Positions 23,139 through 31,276 of a DNA stretch of 49,717 bases are shown here, in pieces; position 1 is the stretch's first letter; every line of letters starts with the position of its first letter. The DNA is from an uncultured Oscillospiraceae bacterium. GTDB taxonomy: Bacteria > Bacillota > Clostridia > Oscillospirales > Oscillospiraceae. A model generated the notes under the pieces. It ran no database searches and was not told where the DNA came from. It saw only the letters and a list, made by a program, of their open reading frames with translations. A program made the position numbers and the translations under genes. Location of the stretch: assembly GCA_944387015.1 (NCBI GenBank), contig CALXDH010000018.1, positions 1-49,717 on the forward strand, read 5' to 3'.

Positions 23139-23924
23139 ATGGCGGAGATGACCCTAAGCACAAAGGAGTTCCTGTTTGCGGCGGCCAATCTGGGTGCAAA
23201 AAATTTCTTCGGCATATCCGATCCGTTTTACGGCATGACGGCGGAGGAAATCCGAAGCGAATGCGAAAAGATTCAGCTTTCCCTTGAAAAGAAAGGATAC
23301 GCAGAGGTCGGCTTTGAGGGGGATTTTGCGCTCAAATCTGAGGCGGTAAGCCTGATAACTGCGTGTATCAAGTGCAGGAGCTATTTGCTTGTGCAACTGG
23401 GAGAGGCGGGAAAGTCCACCCGTCAATTCCTGGCCTATGCCGGCGAGAGCGGTTTGGTGGGAGCAGATGTTCAAGGCCAGGAGGTTTCTCTGAGACGAAT
23501 GGACAAAGAATCTGTAGTTCCAAGCGTGTTGGAGAAAATACAGCCTCCGGCTTCCGGCAGCGGAGAAACATGCAGTGCCGTGGTAAAGCAGGCGGATTTG
23601 GCGCAGGTGCAGAGCTTGGCGGTTGACGAACCGGAAAGAGCGGTGGGGCAATTGCTGGACAAAGGCTGCCCGAGAGAACTTGCTGCTGTCTTAGTACAGG
23701 GCTTTCGAAAGGAGGCGGGGCGGTATCTGCTCTTCCACACCGACGTTTGTGAGCGGTCGCTTACGGAGATGATGGTGATCCAGAGTACGGCCGGCGCGGT
23801 CTGCATGACGCTGGAGGATCTGGACGAGGACCTTTGGAAGGCGGAGTTCCTGCCCGGCGGAATTACGGAGGAATCGTTAAAAGACCTTTGCGCATTGGAA
23901 GGAGCAGGCCATGAAATGCTGTGA
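23139..23924 (+). CDS. EspG-like type VII-associated protein (tentative)
   Basis: 261 residues from the ATG at 23139, 10 bases after AGGAGG; a GTG at 23130 is too close to the site. It begins MTLSTKEFLFAAANLGAKNFFG, has a helical first third and a more beta-like remainder (RSYLLVQL, AGRYLLFHTDVCERSLTEMMV). This layout resembles EspG or DUF5081-type proteins that act as chaperones for ESX substrates, but the similarity is weak and no decisive motif is seen. No signal peptide or membrane segment. It sits between the ATPase and the YukD-like gene, overlapping the latter by 14 bases. Confidence 0.45.
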   Translation: MAEMTLSTKEFLFAAANLGAKNFFGISDPFYGMTAEEIRSECEKIQLSLEKKGYAEVGFEGDFALKSEAVSLITACIKCRSYLLVQLGEAGKSTRQFLAYAGESGLVGADVQGQEVSLRRMDKESVVPSVLEKIQPPASGSGETCSAVVKQADLAQVQSLAVDEPERAVGQLLDKGCPRELAAVLVQGFRKEAGRYLLFHTDVCERSLTEMMVIQSTAGAVCMTLEDLDEDLWKAEFLPGGITEESLKDLCALEGAGHEML

Positions 23925-24180
23925 AACGGCGATCGTAACCATTCGGCTGCACCCGGGCGAGCGAATGCTGGATATGGAGATCCCGACGTTTTTGCCGCTG
24001 GGCCAGTTGGAACCGCGGTTTCTTGAGACCATTCGGGAAATGGACCCTCTGCATTACGGCATGGTGTCTGCAGTGAAATTTTGCAGAGGAGAGCGGAAGT
24101 TATCCGGGGAGATTACCCTTGCGGAGGCTGGGATCTGGGACGGAGGCCTTTTGGACGCATATTTGAGCGAAGGGGCGTGA
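23911..24180 (+). CDS. esaB: YukD/EsaB-like ubiquitin-fold protein
   Basis: 89 residues. The pattern TIRLHPGERMLDMEIPTFLPLGQL..F at the start and LAEAGIWDGGLLDAYL at the end is that of YukD/EsaB proteins, ubiquitin-like cytosolic regulators of type VII secretion in Firmicutes. The gene starts inside the end of the previous gene and stops four bases before the WXG100-like gene. An N-terminal extension of about 8 residues with a CC pair is unusual. Confidence 0.8.
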   Translation: MKCCETAIVTIRLHPGERMLDMEIPTFLPLGQLEPRFLETIREMDPLHYGMVSAVKFCRGERKLSGEITLAEAGIWDGGLLDAYLSEGA

Positions 24181-24184
24181 ATGG

Positions 24185-24631
24185 ATGAAACTCAATTATG
24201 ATGCGGTCCGCCGGGATGCCAAAAAGCTGCGGGCGCTGGCAGATGACTGTGAGGCGGCAGCAAAGACCTGCAGCAACTACCAGAGTGAACTCGGCCAGTA
24301 CTGGCAGGGAGCTTCTGCGGACAGCTATCTGGCCGGGCTTGCGCAGTTGCAGCAAAAGAATAAGAACCTGGCTCGCAGCATTGAGCAGCTCTCTGCACAG
24401 ATCACCGCAGTAGCGGATGAACTGGAGGAGGAGGACCGCCGTCTGGCGGCGCAGATCGCCGCAAAGCGTGCCGCGGTAATTGCATCCACAGTAAAAGCGA
24501 CCGTCAAGACAGCGGCATCGGCCGGTGCGGTTCTGAGCGGTACAACATCCGCCACCACTCCAAAAACCAACACCAGCACGCTGCTTGAATCGGCGTCCGA
24601 CTTGTTGTCCCGCCTGTTCGGAAAGAGGTGA
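24185..24631 (+). CDS. WXG100-like protein with extended tail
   Basis: 148 residues. The first about 95 form the helical hairpin of the WXG100 family, with the turn motif Y-W-Q-G (Trp38-x-Gly40) followed by ASADSYL. Typical WXG100 proteins have about 100 residues; here an Ala/Lys/Thr-rich tail of about 50 residues is added (AAKRAAVIASTVKATVKTA..). It is probably a secreted partner or chaperone of the next protein, whose GTG start overlaps its stop codon by four bases. Confidence 0.82.
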   Translation: MKLNYDAVRRDAKKLRALADDCEAAAKTCSNYQSELGQYWQGASADSYLAGLAQLQQKNKNLARSIEQLSAQITAVADELEEEDRRLAAQIAAKRAAVIASTVKATVKTAASAGAVLSGTTSATTPKTNTSTLLESASDLLSRLFGKR

Positions 24632-26313
24632 GCGGAGTGAAAAGCGGATTGACGATTAAACTGAATGCTGCCCGGATGCTCCTTTTGCGTGCAGCGATGA
24701 AAAAAGAGGAACTTCGCCTGCAGAATACGGCCAGTCAGGTTGCCAGGATCGCTGCCGGACTGGAAATGGAGGTTGCCGCAAAGTCCAATATTGATGCGTC
24801 GCTGAACAACCTCAGAAAGCAGCTGAAGCAGGATTCCGAATACATGGGGACCATGCAGCGCATGGCGGACCTTGCCATAGAGGAGCTTTCAAAAAAGGAT
24901 GAAGACTTGGCCAATCAGGCAAGAGGCTTGAACTACACTGCGCAGCAGATCGTGGGAGCCGTTTCTTCGGCGCAGATATTGACTGGAACAGCGGAATATT
25001 CCACGACTGCGGCGGGAAGCTCCGGGGCGATGCGTTCCCCGTTGGATCTGACCTCTCAGTTGATCGCGGATGCTGCCCAGAAAATAGGAGGGCTTTTCGG
25101 CCTGGCTGGTGATGGCATGGGAGATGCCCTGCAGGGCGTCTCCCTGGAGCAGCTTGCTGCCGGTAATCAGACTTCGGCTGCCGGTTCTGCACAGCCCGGC
25201 CAGACCGCAGGAGCGTTGGCCGTTCTTGCCGGTGCCGGTATGGCGATTACCACCGCACTGGATGCAATTTTGAATTCCTTCAGCGGACATGGAAGCACAT
25301 CCGGTACGACCGCAACCAAAAAGACCTCCAGCAGCAAAAAAACCACCAAAAAAACTTCCAGCAAGAAGAAAAGCATGTGGGATAAGCTGGGAGATAAGCT
25401 GGAAGATGCGGGCGACTGGGTCGCCGAAAAGACCGAAGATGCCGTAGATGCTGCAACGGATGCAGTGAAGGACGGTGTCAAATGGGTCGGCGACAAAGTG
25501 GAAGAGGCGGCGGAGGCTGTGACAGACGGCGCCAAATTGGTTGGAGAAAAAGTCTCGGATGCAGGCAAATGGGTCAGCGACAAGGCGAGGGATGTTTGGG
25601 AAGTCGCAAAGACTGTGGCCGATAGTAAGCCCGTGGAGTATTTGTGGGACATGGGCGGCTCTGTCGTAGGCGGCGGTGCGGATATTCTGTCGTTCTGCGG
25701 GAATGTTTCTGCCGGGAAGATGGGAGAGGCGGTGCTGGATGGGTATAGCTTCATCAATAATTTCTTCGATTTTTCCCAGGATTCCGTAGCACTCTTTTCG
25801 TATGGAGTAGGCGCAGGAGCGGAGGCTTTGGGGGCAAAGCAATCGGCTGTGGACTATTTTTATGACTACGCCGAGGACTACGCCAATCGGGAAGGCCTGG
25901 CAGGAGAACTGCATGCAAGTGGTTTAGATGAGGTCGGGTATGTCGTCGATACCATCGATTTTTCAGTTGGTACCTATAAAGCTGTAACCGGTTTTGGAAA
26001 ACTGAGTTCCACACTTGACGGAATGAGTTGGAGCAGTCTGGATGATCTGAAGGATAATCTGCTTACTTTGAGTGGCTGGAAAGACGTTGGTTCGCTGAAA
26101 GATGCGGCGGATCTGAGTACGCAGATCGATCATTATAAGGATTTTTCCTCTAATGTGAAATTGGGCTATAAATATGTAGATGGCGCCTTTGGCGAAGACG
26201 GACTGCTTCTAACGGCTTTGAAGAATACCTCGGCGGGCAAACCAGGCGTTGGTTTGATTACGACAATCGAAGACTACCTAGACCTGCTGAAAGAGGTCAG
26301 CGAATCTGACTGA
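24628..26313 (+). CDS. Candidate type VII secretion substrate with helical N-domain
   Basis: 561 residues, no signal peptide. The N-terminal about 110 residues are helical like LXG/WXG-type targeting domains. Then come an Ala/Gly-rich hydrophobic part (GALAVLAGAGMAITTALDAIL, about 200), a Lys/Ser/Thr-rich linker (TKKTSSSKKTTKKTSSKKK, about 236-254), an amphipathic repeat region (KLEDAGDWVAEK, AVKDGVKWVGDK, VTDGAKLVGEK, VSDAGKWVSDK; about 260-330) and a C-terminal domain of about 220 residues that is not recognised. No known toxin motif and no adjacent immunity-like gene. GTG at 24628 is used; GTG at 24637 is an alternative with better spacing. Confidence 0.68.
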   Translation: MSGVKSGLTIKLNAARMLLLRAAMKKEELRLQNTASQVARIAAGLEMEVAAKSNIDASLNNLRKQLKQDSEYMGTMQRMADLAIEELSKKDEDLANQARGLNYTAQQIVGAVSSAQILTGTAEYSTTAAGSSGAMRSPLDLTSQLIADAAQKIGGLFGLAGDGMGDALQGVSLEQLAAGNQTSAAGSAQPGQTAGALAVLAGAGMAITTALDAILNSFSGHGSTSGTTATKKTSSSKKTTKKTSSKKKSMWDKLGDKLEDAGDWVAEKTEDAVDAATDAVKDGVKWVGDKVEEAAEAVTDGAKLVGEKVSDAGKWVSDKARDVWEVAKTVADSKPVEYLWDMGGSVVGGGADILSFCGNVSAGKMGEAVLDGYSFINNFFDFSQDSVALFSYGVGAGAEALGAKQSAVDYFYDYAEDYANREGLAGELHASGLDEVGYVVDTIDFSVGTYKAVTGFGKLSSTLDGMSWSSLDDLKDNLLTLSGWKDVGSLKDAADLSTQIDHYKDFSSNVKLGYKYVDGAFGEDGLLLTALKNTSAGKPGVGLITTIEDYLDLLKEVSESD

Positions 26314-26360
26314 TTTTCCCGATTCAAAACGATGAAGCAGGCATAAAAGGAGGCATCATC

Positions 26361-27515
26361 TTGGAAGCACAGCAGATTTATACAAGCATGATACAGGCAA
26401 ATGACCTCATGCGGGAGGCGCATTATGAAGAGGCACTGGAAGTGCTGAATTCCCTGGACGTGGACGGCGAACTGGCGGGCATGGTCAGCTTCATGAAAGG
26501 GTGCGCGTATTTGCAGCTGGAGCAGGATGAACAGGCGCATCTGTGCTTTGGTCAGGCCCTTAACCAGGGCTTGATTCACAAGCAGCTGTACATCAACTTC
26601 GGCATTGTCAAAAGTCGTATGGGCAACGTCCTCCAGGCTGAGCAGATGTTCCGTCAGGCGGCAGAACTGGATCCAACAGATGCACTGCCGCTCAACCGCA
26701 TTTTGCTCCTCCGGCTGGGCCGGGGTGATTTTGACGGCGCAGAGGCCATCATGGACGAACTGATGGAGCGAAACCCGGAGCTGGTGGACGGCTACCACCA
26801 CAAGGCGGACCTGCTCTTGGGTACCGGCCGCAGTGAAGAAGCGCTGGAACTGCTGAATGGTGTGGAGCATCGCTTTTCCGCCAATCCGCTGTATGTCTAT
26901 GACCGCTGCCGCGCCCTCCGGCGTGTGGGGCGGACGGAAGAGGCGCTGTCCTACCTGGATTCCCGCAAAGAGATCTTCCGCGAGGACACGGAACTGGTCC
27001 TGCTGAAAAAGCAGAAAGCGTCGCTCCTGGTCGATGCCAAGAGATACGATGAAGCAGTCCCGCTGTGGCGCGAACTCTATGAACTGTATGGCGACCGGCA
27101 GGCGGGAATGGCGCTGGCGGCCCAGGCGCTGTCTGAAAATGATATGCAGACGCTGCTGGGCATCGCCGAGGAAATGACTGCTGCACAGACGGAAGATGAC
27201 AGTCACTATATGTGCCTTTACTACAAAGTATTGGCGCTGCGGCAGTTGGGGGACCAGGAGGGAATGCGGGATGCGCTCCGTCAGGCTGCGGAACAGTTCG
27301 ACGCACTGGGAGATACCCCAAAAGGCGTCAAACTCCGCACTCTGCGGGCGACCATTTACATGGAGCTGGGGCGCTACGAAGAGGCGCTGCGTGATCTGGA
27401 CTCCCTGATCGCTCTGGTACGCCAGGATACCGATTCCGCGCAGCGGGCGCATACGCTGGAGGAATTGGAGGGACTGAAATCGGAGGTCCGGACCCGTATG
27501 AACTCGTTTGAATAA
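26361..27515 (+). CDS. TPR repeat protein of the type VII-like locus
   Basis: 384 residues, cytosolic (no signal or membrane segment), made of about ten TPR-like units (for example YEEALEVLNSLD, AEQMFRQAAELDPTDALP, RSEEALELLNGVE, RYEEALRDLDSL). TTG start at 26361 after AAAGGAGG. A scaffold role for the secretion machine or its substrates is the obvious guess from position. The following intergenic contains a short GCCGG/CCGGC hairpin (about 27530-27545) before the WXG100 ribosome binding site. Confidence 0.82.
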   Translation: MEAQQIYTSMIQANDLMREAHYEEALEVLNSLDVDGELAGMVSFMKGCAYLQLEQDEQAHLCFGQALNQGLIHKQLYINFGIVKSRMGNVLQAEQMFRQAAELDPTDALPLNRILLLRLGRGDFDGAEAIMDELMERNPELVDGYHHKADLLLGTGRSEEALELLNGVEHRFSANPLYVYDRCRALRRVGRTEEALSYLDSRKEIFREDTELVLLKKQKASLLVDAKRYDEAVPLWRELYELYGDRQAGMALAAQALSENDMQTLLGIAEEMTAAQTEDDSHYMCLYYKVLALRQLGDQEGMRDALRQAAEQFDALGDTPKGVKLRTLRATIYMELGRYEEALRDLDSLIALVRQDTDSAQRAHTLEELEGLKSEVRTRMNSFE

Positions 27516-27574
27516 ACTTGTATATCTTGCCGGAAGTCCCGGCTTGATCAAATTTTTTTAGGAGGAATTATAGT

Positions 27575-27889
27575 ATGGCAACGCAAGGAATCATTCAGGT
27601 AACTCCCGAACTGCTGCGGGGAGAGGCAAAAAATGTCCGTAAAATCAAAAGCGACCATGATGCGCAGATGCAGCAGCTGTTCCAGATCGTTCGTGCTCTG
27701 GAAAGCAACTGGAAAGGCAAGAGCCAGGATGCCTTTGTAGCAAATTTTGAGGCAATGAAACCCACGTTCCAGAAATTTTCCAAAATGCTGGAGGAGTATG
27801 CGGCCCTGATGGATCTCTCCGCAAATGATATGGAGAGCAAGGATACGGAGCTGGCAAGCAGAATCGCAAAGGCTACCACGTTCAACTGA
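27575..27889 (+). CDS. WXG100 family protein (EsxA-like)
   Basis: 104 residues, the classic length. Helix-turn-helix hairpin with W-K-G at the turn (ALESNWKGKSQDAF, Trp46), preceded and followed by amphipathic helices. AGGAGG ribosome binding site. Likely the major secreted WXG100 protein of the locus. A clear C-terminal YxxxD/E export signal is not seen. A strong RNA hairpin lies 31 bases downstream. Confidence 0.92.
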   Translation: MATQGIIQVTPELLRGEAKNVRKIKSDHDAQMQQLFQIVRALESNWKGKSQDAFVANFEAMKPTFQKFSKMLEEYAALMDLSANDMESKDTELASRIAKATTFN

Positions 27890-27919
27890 CTGTAATAGTT
27901 AATTATTTTGAATGTTTGC

Positions 27920-27953
27920 GCAGAGCGGCGCATGAAACCATGCGCCGCTCTGC
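27920..27953 (+). terminator. Strong hairpin between the WXG100 and kinase genes
   Basis: A perfect 15-bp GC-rich stem (27920-27934 with 27939-27953) and AAAC loop, but without a T tract. It may be a partial terminator or an mRNA-stabilising processing end that allows higher WXG100 expression than of the downstream kinase. Confidence 0.55.
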
Positions 27954-28041
27954 ATCGCGTGCGATAAAAAGGAAATCCAGCGGGTCTTCCGCATGACATA
28001 AATTGCGCATCACAACTGCACCAGACATAAGGAGAGAGAGT

Positions 28042-30468
28042 ATGGACCAACGCTATCAGATCGGTTCGGTGGTTTTTGGAACTTGGACGATCCGGCGTAA
28101 ATTGGGAGAGGGGAGCTTCGGCAAGGTCTTTGAGATCCAGCGAGAGGACTTTGGCGAGGTCTACAAGGCTGCCCTGAAAATCATTACGGTTCCGCAGACT
28201 GAAGCAGAGATACAAGGCGCCATGGAGGAGGGAATGTCTCCCCAGCAGGCAGAGCAGTATTTCTACGGCGTTGTGGAGGATATTGTGCGGGAGTTTGCCA
28301 TTATGGCAAAGCTCAAAGGCACAGCCAATGTGGTTGGATATGAGGACCACGCAGTGATCCGCCATCAAAGCGGCATCGGGTGGGATGTGTTGATTCGGAT
28401 GGAATTGCTCAACCCGCTCCTGCCGTATGCCTATGCGCATCCCTTTGCCCGCAGGGATATTATCCAGTTGGGAATTGATATCTGCCGGGCGTTGGAGCTG
28501 TGTCAAAAGTACAACATCATCCACCGGGACATCAAGCCGGAGAACATCTTTGTTTCTGATAACGGGGATTTCAAGCTGGGAGATTTCGGCATCGCCCGGA
28601 CCATCGAGCGTACCATGTCAGGCCTCTCCAAGAAGGGTACTTATAATTATATGGCACCGGAGGTATACCGCAGCGGCGAGTACGGTTTCAGTGTGGACTT
28701 GTACTCTCTGGGTATCGTCCTGTACCGTCTGCTGAACAAAAACCGCGTGCCGTTTTTGCCCCCACCGCCGGAACCCATCACATTCCACAGCAGGGAACTG
28801 GCTTTGGCCAAGCGCATGGGCGGGGAGCCGCTGCCTGCGCCGGTGCATGCCCAGGGCCGGTTGGCGGAAATTATCCAAAAAGCATGTGCATTTGATCCCA
28901 AAGAGCGGTATTCCAGCCCAGCTCAGATGCGCCAGGAGTTGGAGGCAATCCTCTATGACGAGGCGGATTCCGCACTGATCTATCCGGATGGTGATGAGCT
29001 GGCGCTGCTGGAAAACCAGTATGTCTCCCAGACACCGAAAACAGAGGATTTTCAATCGGAGGACATCAGCGAAGGAGACAAGACGGAATCCATGTTTGGG
29101 GGGATTTCCGGCGCTGACGACAGTTTGGATGGATCCCGGACCGAGAGCTTTTTCGGCGGATCGATTCCGGAAAATGAGACCTCCCGGACCGAGAGCATCT
29201 TTGGCGCGCCGCCTGCAAAAGAGAAAACCAAAAGTCAGCCCCAGGCTAAAAAGAAACCCAATGGGAAAAAGCGCCTGATTACCGGTGCTGTTGCGGGCGT
29301 GTTGGTGCTGGCGGCTGTGGGGGGCGGCTTCTTCATCTCCCGGCAGAAGGCACAACAGAGGATGGAACAGTATGTACAGCTGATGCAGGAAGGCTCCGAT
29401 CTGTGCGAAAGCGATCCTGACGCTGCTGCGGAACGGTTCCTCAGTGCGCAGAGCCTCTCTCCGGAGGAGGTGGAACCGAAGGTTTCCTACGCCTATGCGC
29501 TGTATTGCGGAGGAGACTACGAAGCATGCATCACATACATTGAGGACGACCTGGCGCTGGGGAAAGCCTATGACGTGGAGACCCAGAGCCGGCTTAGCGA
29601 GATTCTGGGCGCCGCTTATTTTGAACAGAAGGACTATGCAGCGGCCGCATCTTTCTTCCGACTGAGTACAGCCGGCGGGGACATTACCGTGTCGGCCCAG
29701 CGGGACTATGCGGTTTCTCTGGGAAAGCTGAAAGACTTTGACGCTGCGGATGAGGTGCTTCAGCAGATGATCTCTGCCGGGGCAGATGATATGGTCACCA
29801 GATATGTCCAGGCAGAGGTAGCCTATGCACAGGAAGAGTATGTGGAGGCCGAAAGCGGTTTCCGCTCTGTGCTGGAGGAGGCGGAGGACCAGACTCTGCA
29901 AATTCGGGCCATGCGGTCTTTGGCGGAGCTGTACCGGGACTGCGCCGCGCTGGTGCGGCTCAATCAGTCTCCTATCGAGTATCCCGCTACCAAAGAAGCG
30001 GAATTGCTGTCAGATGGAATCGTAAAATTTGGACTTCGTTATGACAGCACACTGTGGGAAATGCTGGCGCTGGCGTATTTTGAAGCGGCGCACACAGATC
30101 CCGGTGCGGAAAGCTATCTGTCCAAATCCGCCGATTGCTTCAATCGGGTCATCGAGCTGGGTGTGCAGAAAGAATACCTGTACAGCAACCTCTATACGAT
30201 TTATTATGAACTCGGTCGCTATGAGGATGCGGAAAATGCGCTGCAGCGATATGAGGAGGCGTTCCCGGATTCCTATATGCCCCATGCCTTGCGGGGCATG
30301 CTGCTCATCACCGTAGAGAACGCAAAGGACCAGTCCCAGCGCGACTATGCCGCCGCAGCGAAGGAATATGAAACCGCAGGCAGTTTACTGCGCAGTGATG
30401 ATGACACAACCTATTATCAGCAGCTCGGCAGCCTTCTGGATCAGCTGAAAGCTGGCGGATGGCTGTGA
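28042..30468 (+). CDS. Hanks-type Ser/Thr protein kinase with membrane helix and extracellular TPR-like region
   Basis: 808 residues from the ATG at 28042 (AAGGAGAGAG upstream). Kinase domain 1-310: glycine loop GEGSFG (22-27), Lys46 (AALKII), catalytic HRDIKPEN (161-168), DFG (181-183) and APE (205-207), so it should be active. A linker (320-410) contains KTED, KTESMFG, RTESFFG and RTESIFG repeats (Thr at 333, 348, 367 and 383). One membrane helix at about 412-432, then an outside region of about 375 residues built of TPR-like helices. Unlike PknB kinases it has no PASTA repeats. It probably signals to the FHA domain of the EssC-like ATPase; PP2C follows directly. Confidence 0.9.
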   Translation: MDQRYQIGSVVFGTWTIRRKLGEGSFGKVFEIQREDFGEVYKAALKIITVPQTEAEIQGAMEEGMSPQQAEQYFYGVVEDIVREFAIMAKLKGTANVVGYEDHAVIRHQSGIGWDVLIRMELLNPLLPYAYAHPFARRDIIQLGIDICRALELCQKYNIIHRDIKPENIFVSDNGDFKLGDFGIARTIERTMSGLSKKGTYNYMAPEVYRSGEYGFSVDLYSLGIVLYRLLNKNRVPFLPPPPEPITFHSRELALAKRMGGEPLPAPVHAQGRLAEIIQKACAFDPKERYSSPAQMRQELEAILYDEADSALIYPDGDELALLENQYVSQTPKTEDFQSEDISEGDKTESMFGGISGADDSLDGSRTESFFGGSIPENETSRTESIFGAPPAKEKTKSQPQAKKKPNGKKRLITGAVAGVLVLAAVGGGFFISRQKAQQRMEQYVQLMQEGSDLCESDPDAAAERFLSAQSLSPEEVEPKVSYAYALYCGGDYEACITYIEDDLALGKAYDVETQSRLSEILGAAYFEQKDYAAAASFFRLSTAGGDITVSAQRDYAVSLGKLKDFDAADEVLQQMISAGADDMVTRYVQAEVAYAQEEYVEAESGFRSVLEEAEDQTLQIRAMRSLAELYRDCAALVRLNQSPIEYPATKEAELLSDGIVKFGLRYDSTLWEMLALAYFEAAHTDPGAESYLSKSADCFNRVIELGVQKEYLYSNLYTIYYELGRYEDAENALQRYEEAFPDSYMPHALRGMLLITVENAKDQSQRDYAAAAKEYETAGSLLRSDDDTTYYQQLGSLLDQLKAGGWL

Positions 30469-30488
30469 CATCGGGGGAGCATGGCACT

Positions 30489-31253
30489 ATGAAGCTGATT
30501 TCCGAAGGCCGCTGCGGACGCGGTGTGGTCCGGCAGAGCAACCAAGACAATCTGTTTGTCAATGGGAAATACAGGGAGGCTCTCTCTGACCGGGAAATGA
30601 TGTCCTGTTCTGACGTGGCAGAAGCGGGAATTTACGCTGTCTGTGATGGAATGGGCGGCGAGCAATACGGGGAAGAGGCCTCTTTGCTCGCGGTGGAGGC
30701 CCTCCGGTGCCTGCCGGTGAAAGACTTTTTTGATCACGGGCCAGCTTATCTGAGAGAAATGAATCGGTCTCTTTGCACTCTAATGCGTCAGCGCGGTGCG
30801 AGAATCGGCACCACTTTTGTTGGGCTGAGTGCAGTTGGAGATATGGGACGTATTCTCAATATCGGAGATAGCCGGGCGTATTTGCTGCGTGCCGGCCGGC
30901 TGACCAAGCTCAGCCGGGACCATACGCAGGCGCAGCAGATGCTGGATCTGAAACTCATTACGTTGGAACAGGCGGCAAGTCATCCAGACCGGCATAAACT
31001 GACGCAGCACCTGGGGATCTTTCCGGAGGAAATGATTATTGAGCCGTATGAGTCAGATGGGTTCCCACTGTATCGGGGGGACTTGTTTCTGCTGTGCAGC
31101 GACGGCTTAACGGATATGCTCACAGAAGTGGAACTTGCACAGATTTTGCACGGTCCCCTTCGGGTGTCGGAAAAGGCAGATTGTTTGTACAAGGCTGCTG
31201 TACAGCACGGAGGAAAGGACAATATTACAGTAGTGCTGGTTCAGGCGGTTTGA
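30489..31253 (+). CDS. PP2C-family Ser/Thr protein phosphatase
   Basis: 254 residues from the ATG at 30489, 9 bases after GGGGAG. PP2C/PPM metal-binding motifs are in order: RQSNQDN (about 17-23), VCDGMGG (about 52-58), GTTFVGL, NIGDSRAYL, LCSDGLTD and GGKDNITVVL. It removes phosphate from Ser/Thr and is the natural antagonist of the kinase encoded 20 bases upstream. The insert ..REALSDREMMSCSD.. between the first two motifs is somewhat unusual. Cytosolic. Confidence 0.92.
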   Translation: MKLISEGRCGRGVVRQSNQDNLFVNGKYREALSDREMMSCSDVAEAGIYAVCDGMGGEQYGEEASLLAVEALRCLPVKDFFDHGPAYLREMNRSLCTLMRQRGARIGTTFVGLSAVGDMGRILNIGDSRAYLLRAGRLTKLSRDHTQAQQMLDLKLITLEQAASHPDRHKLTQHLGIFPEEMIIEPYESDGFPLYRGDLFLLCSDGLTDMLTEVELAQILHGPLRVSEKADCLYKAAVQHGGKDNITVVLVQAV

Positions 31254-31276
31254 CCGGCATGGAAAGGTGAATGACC

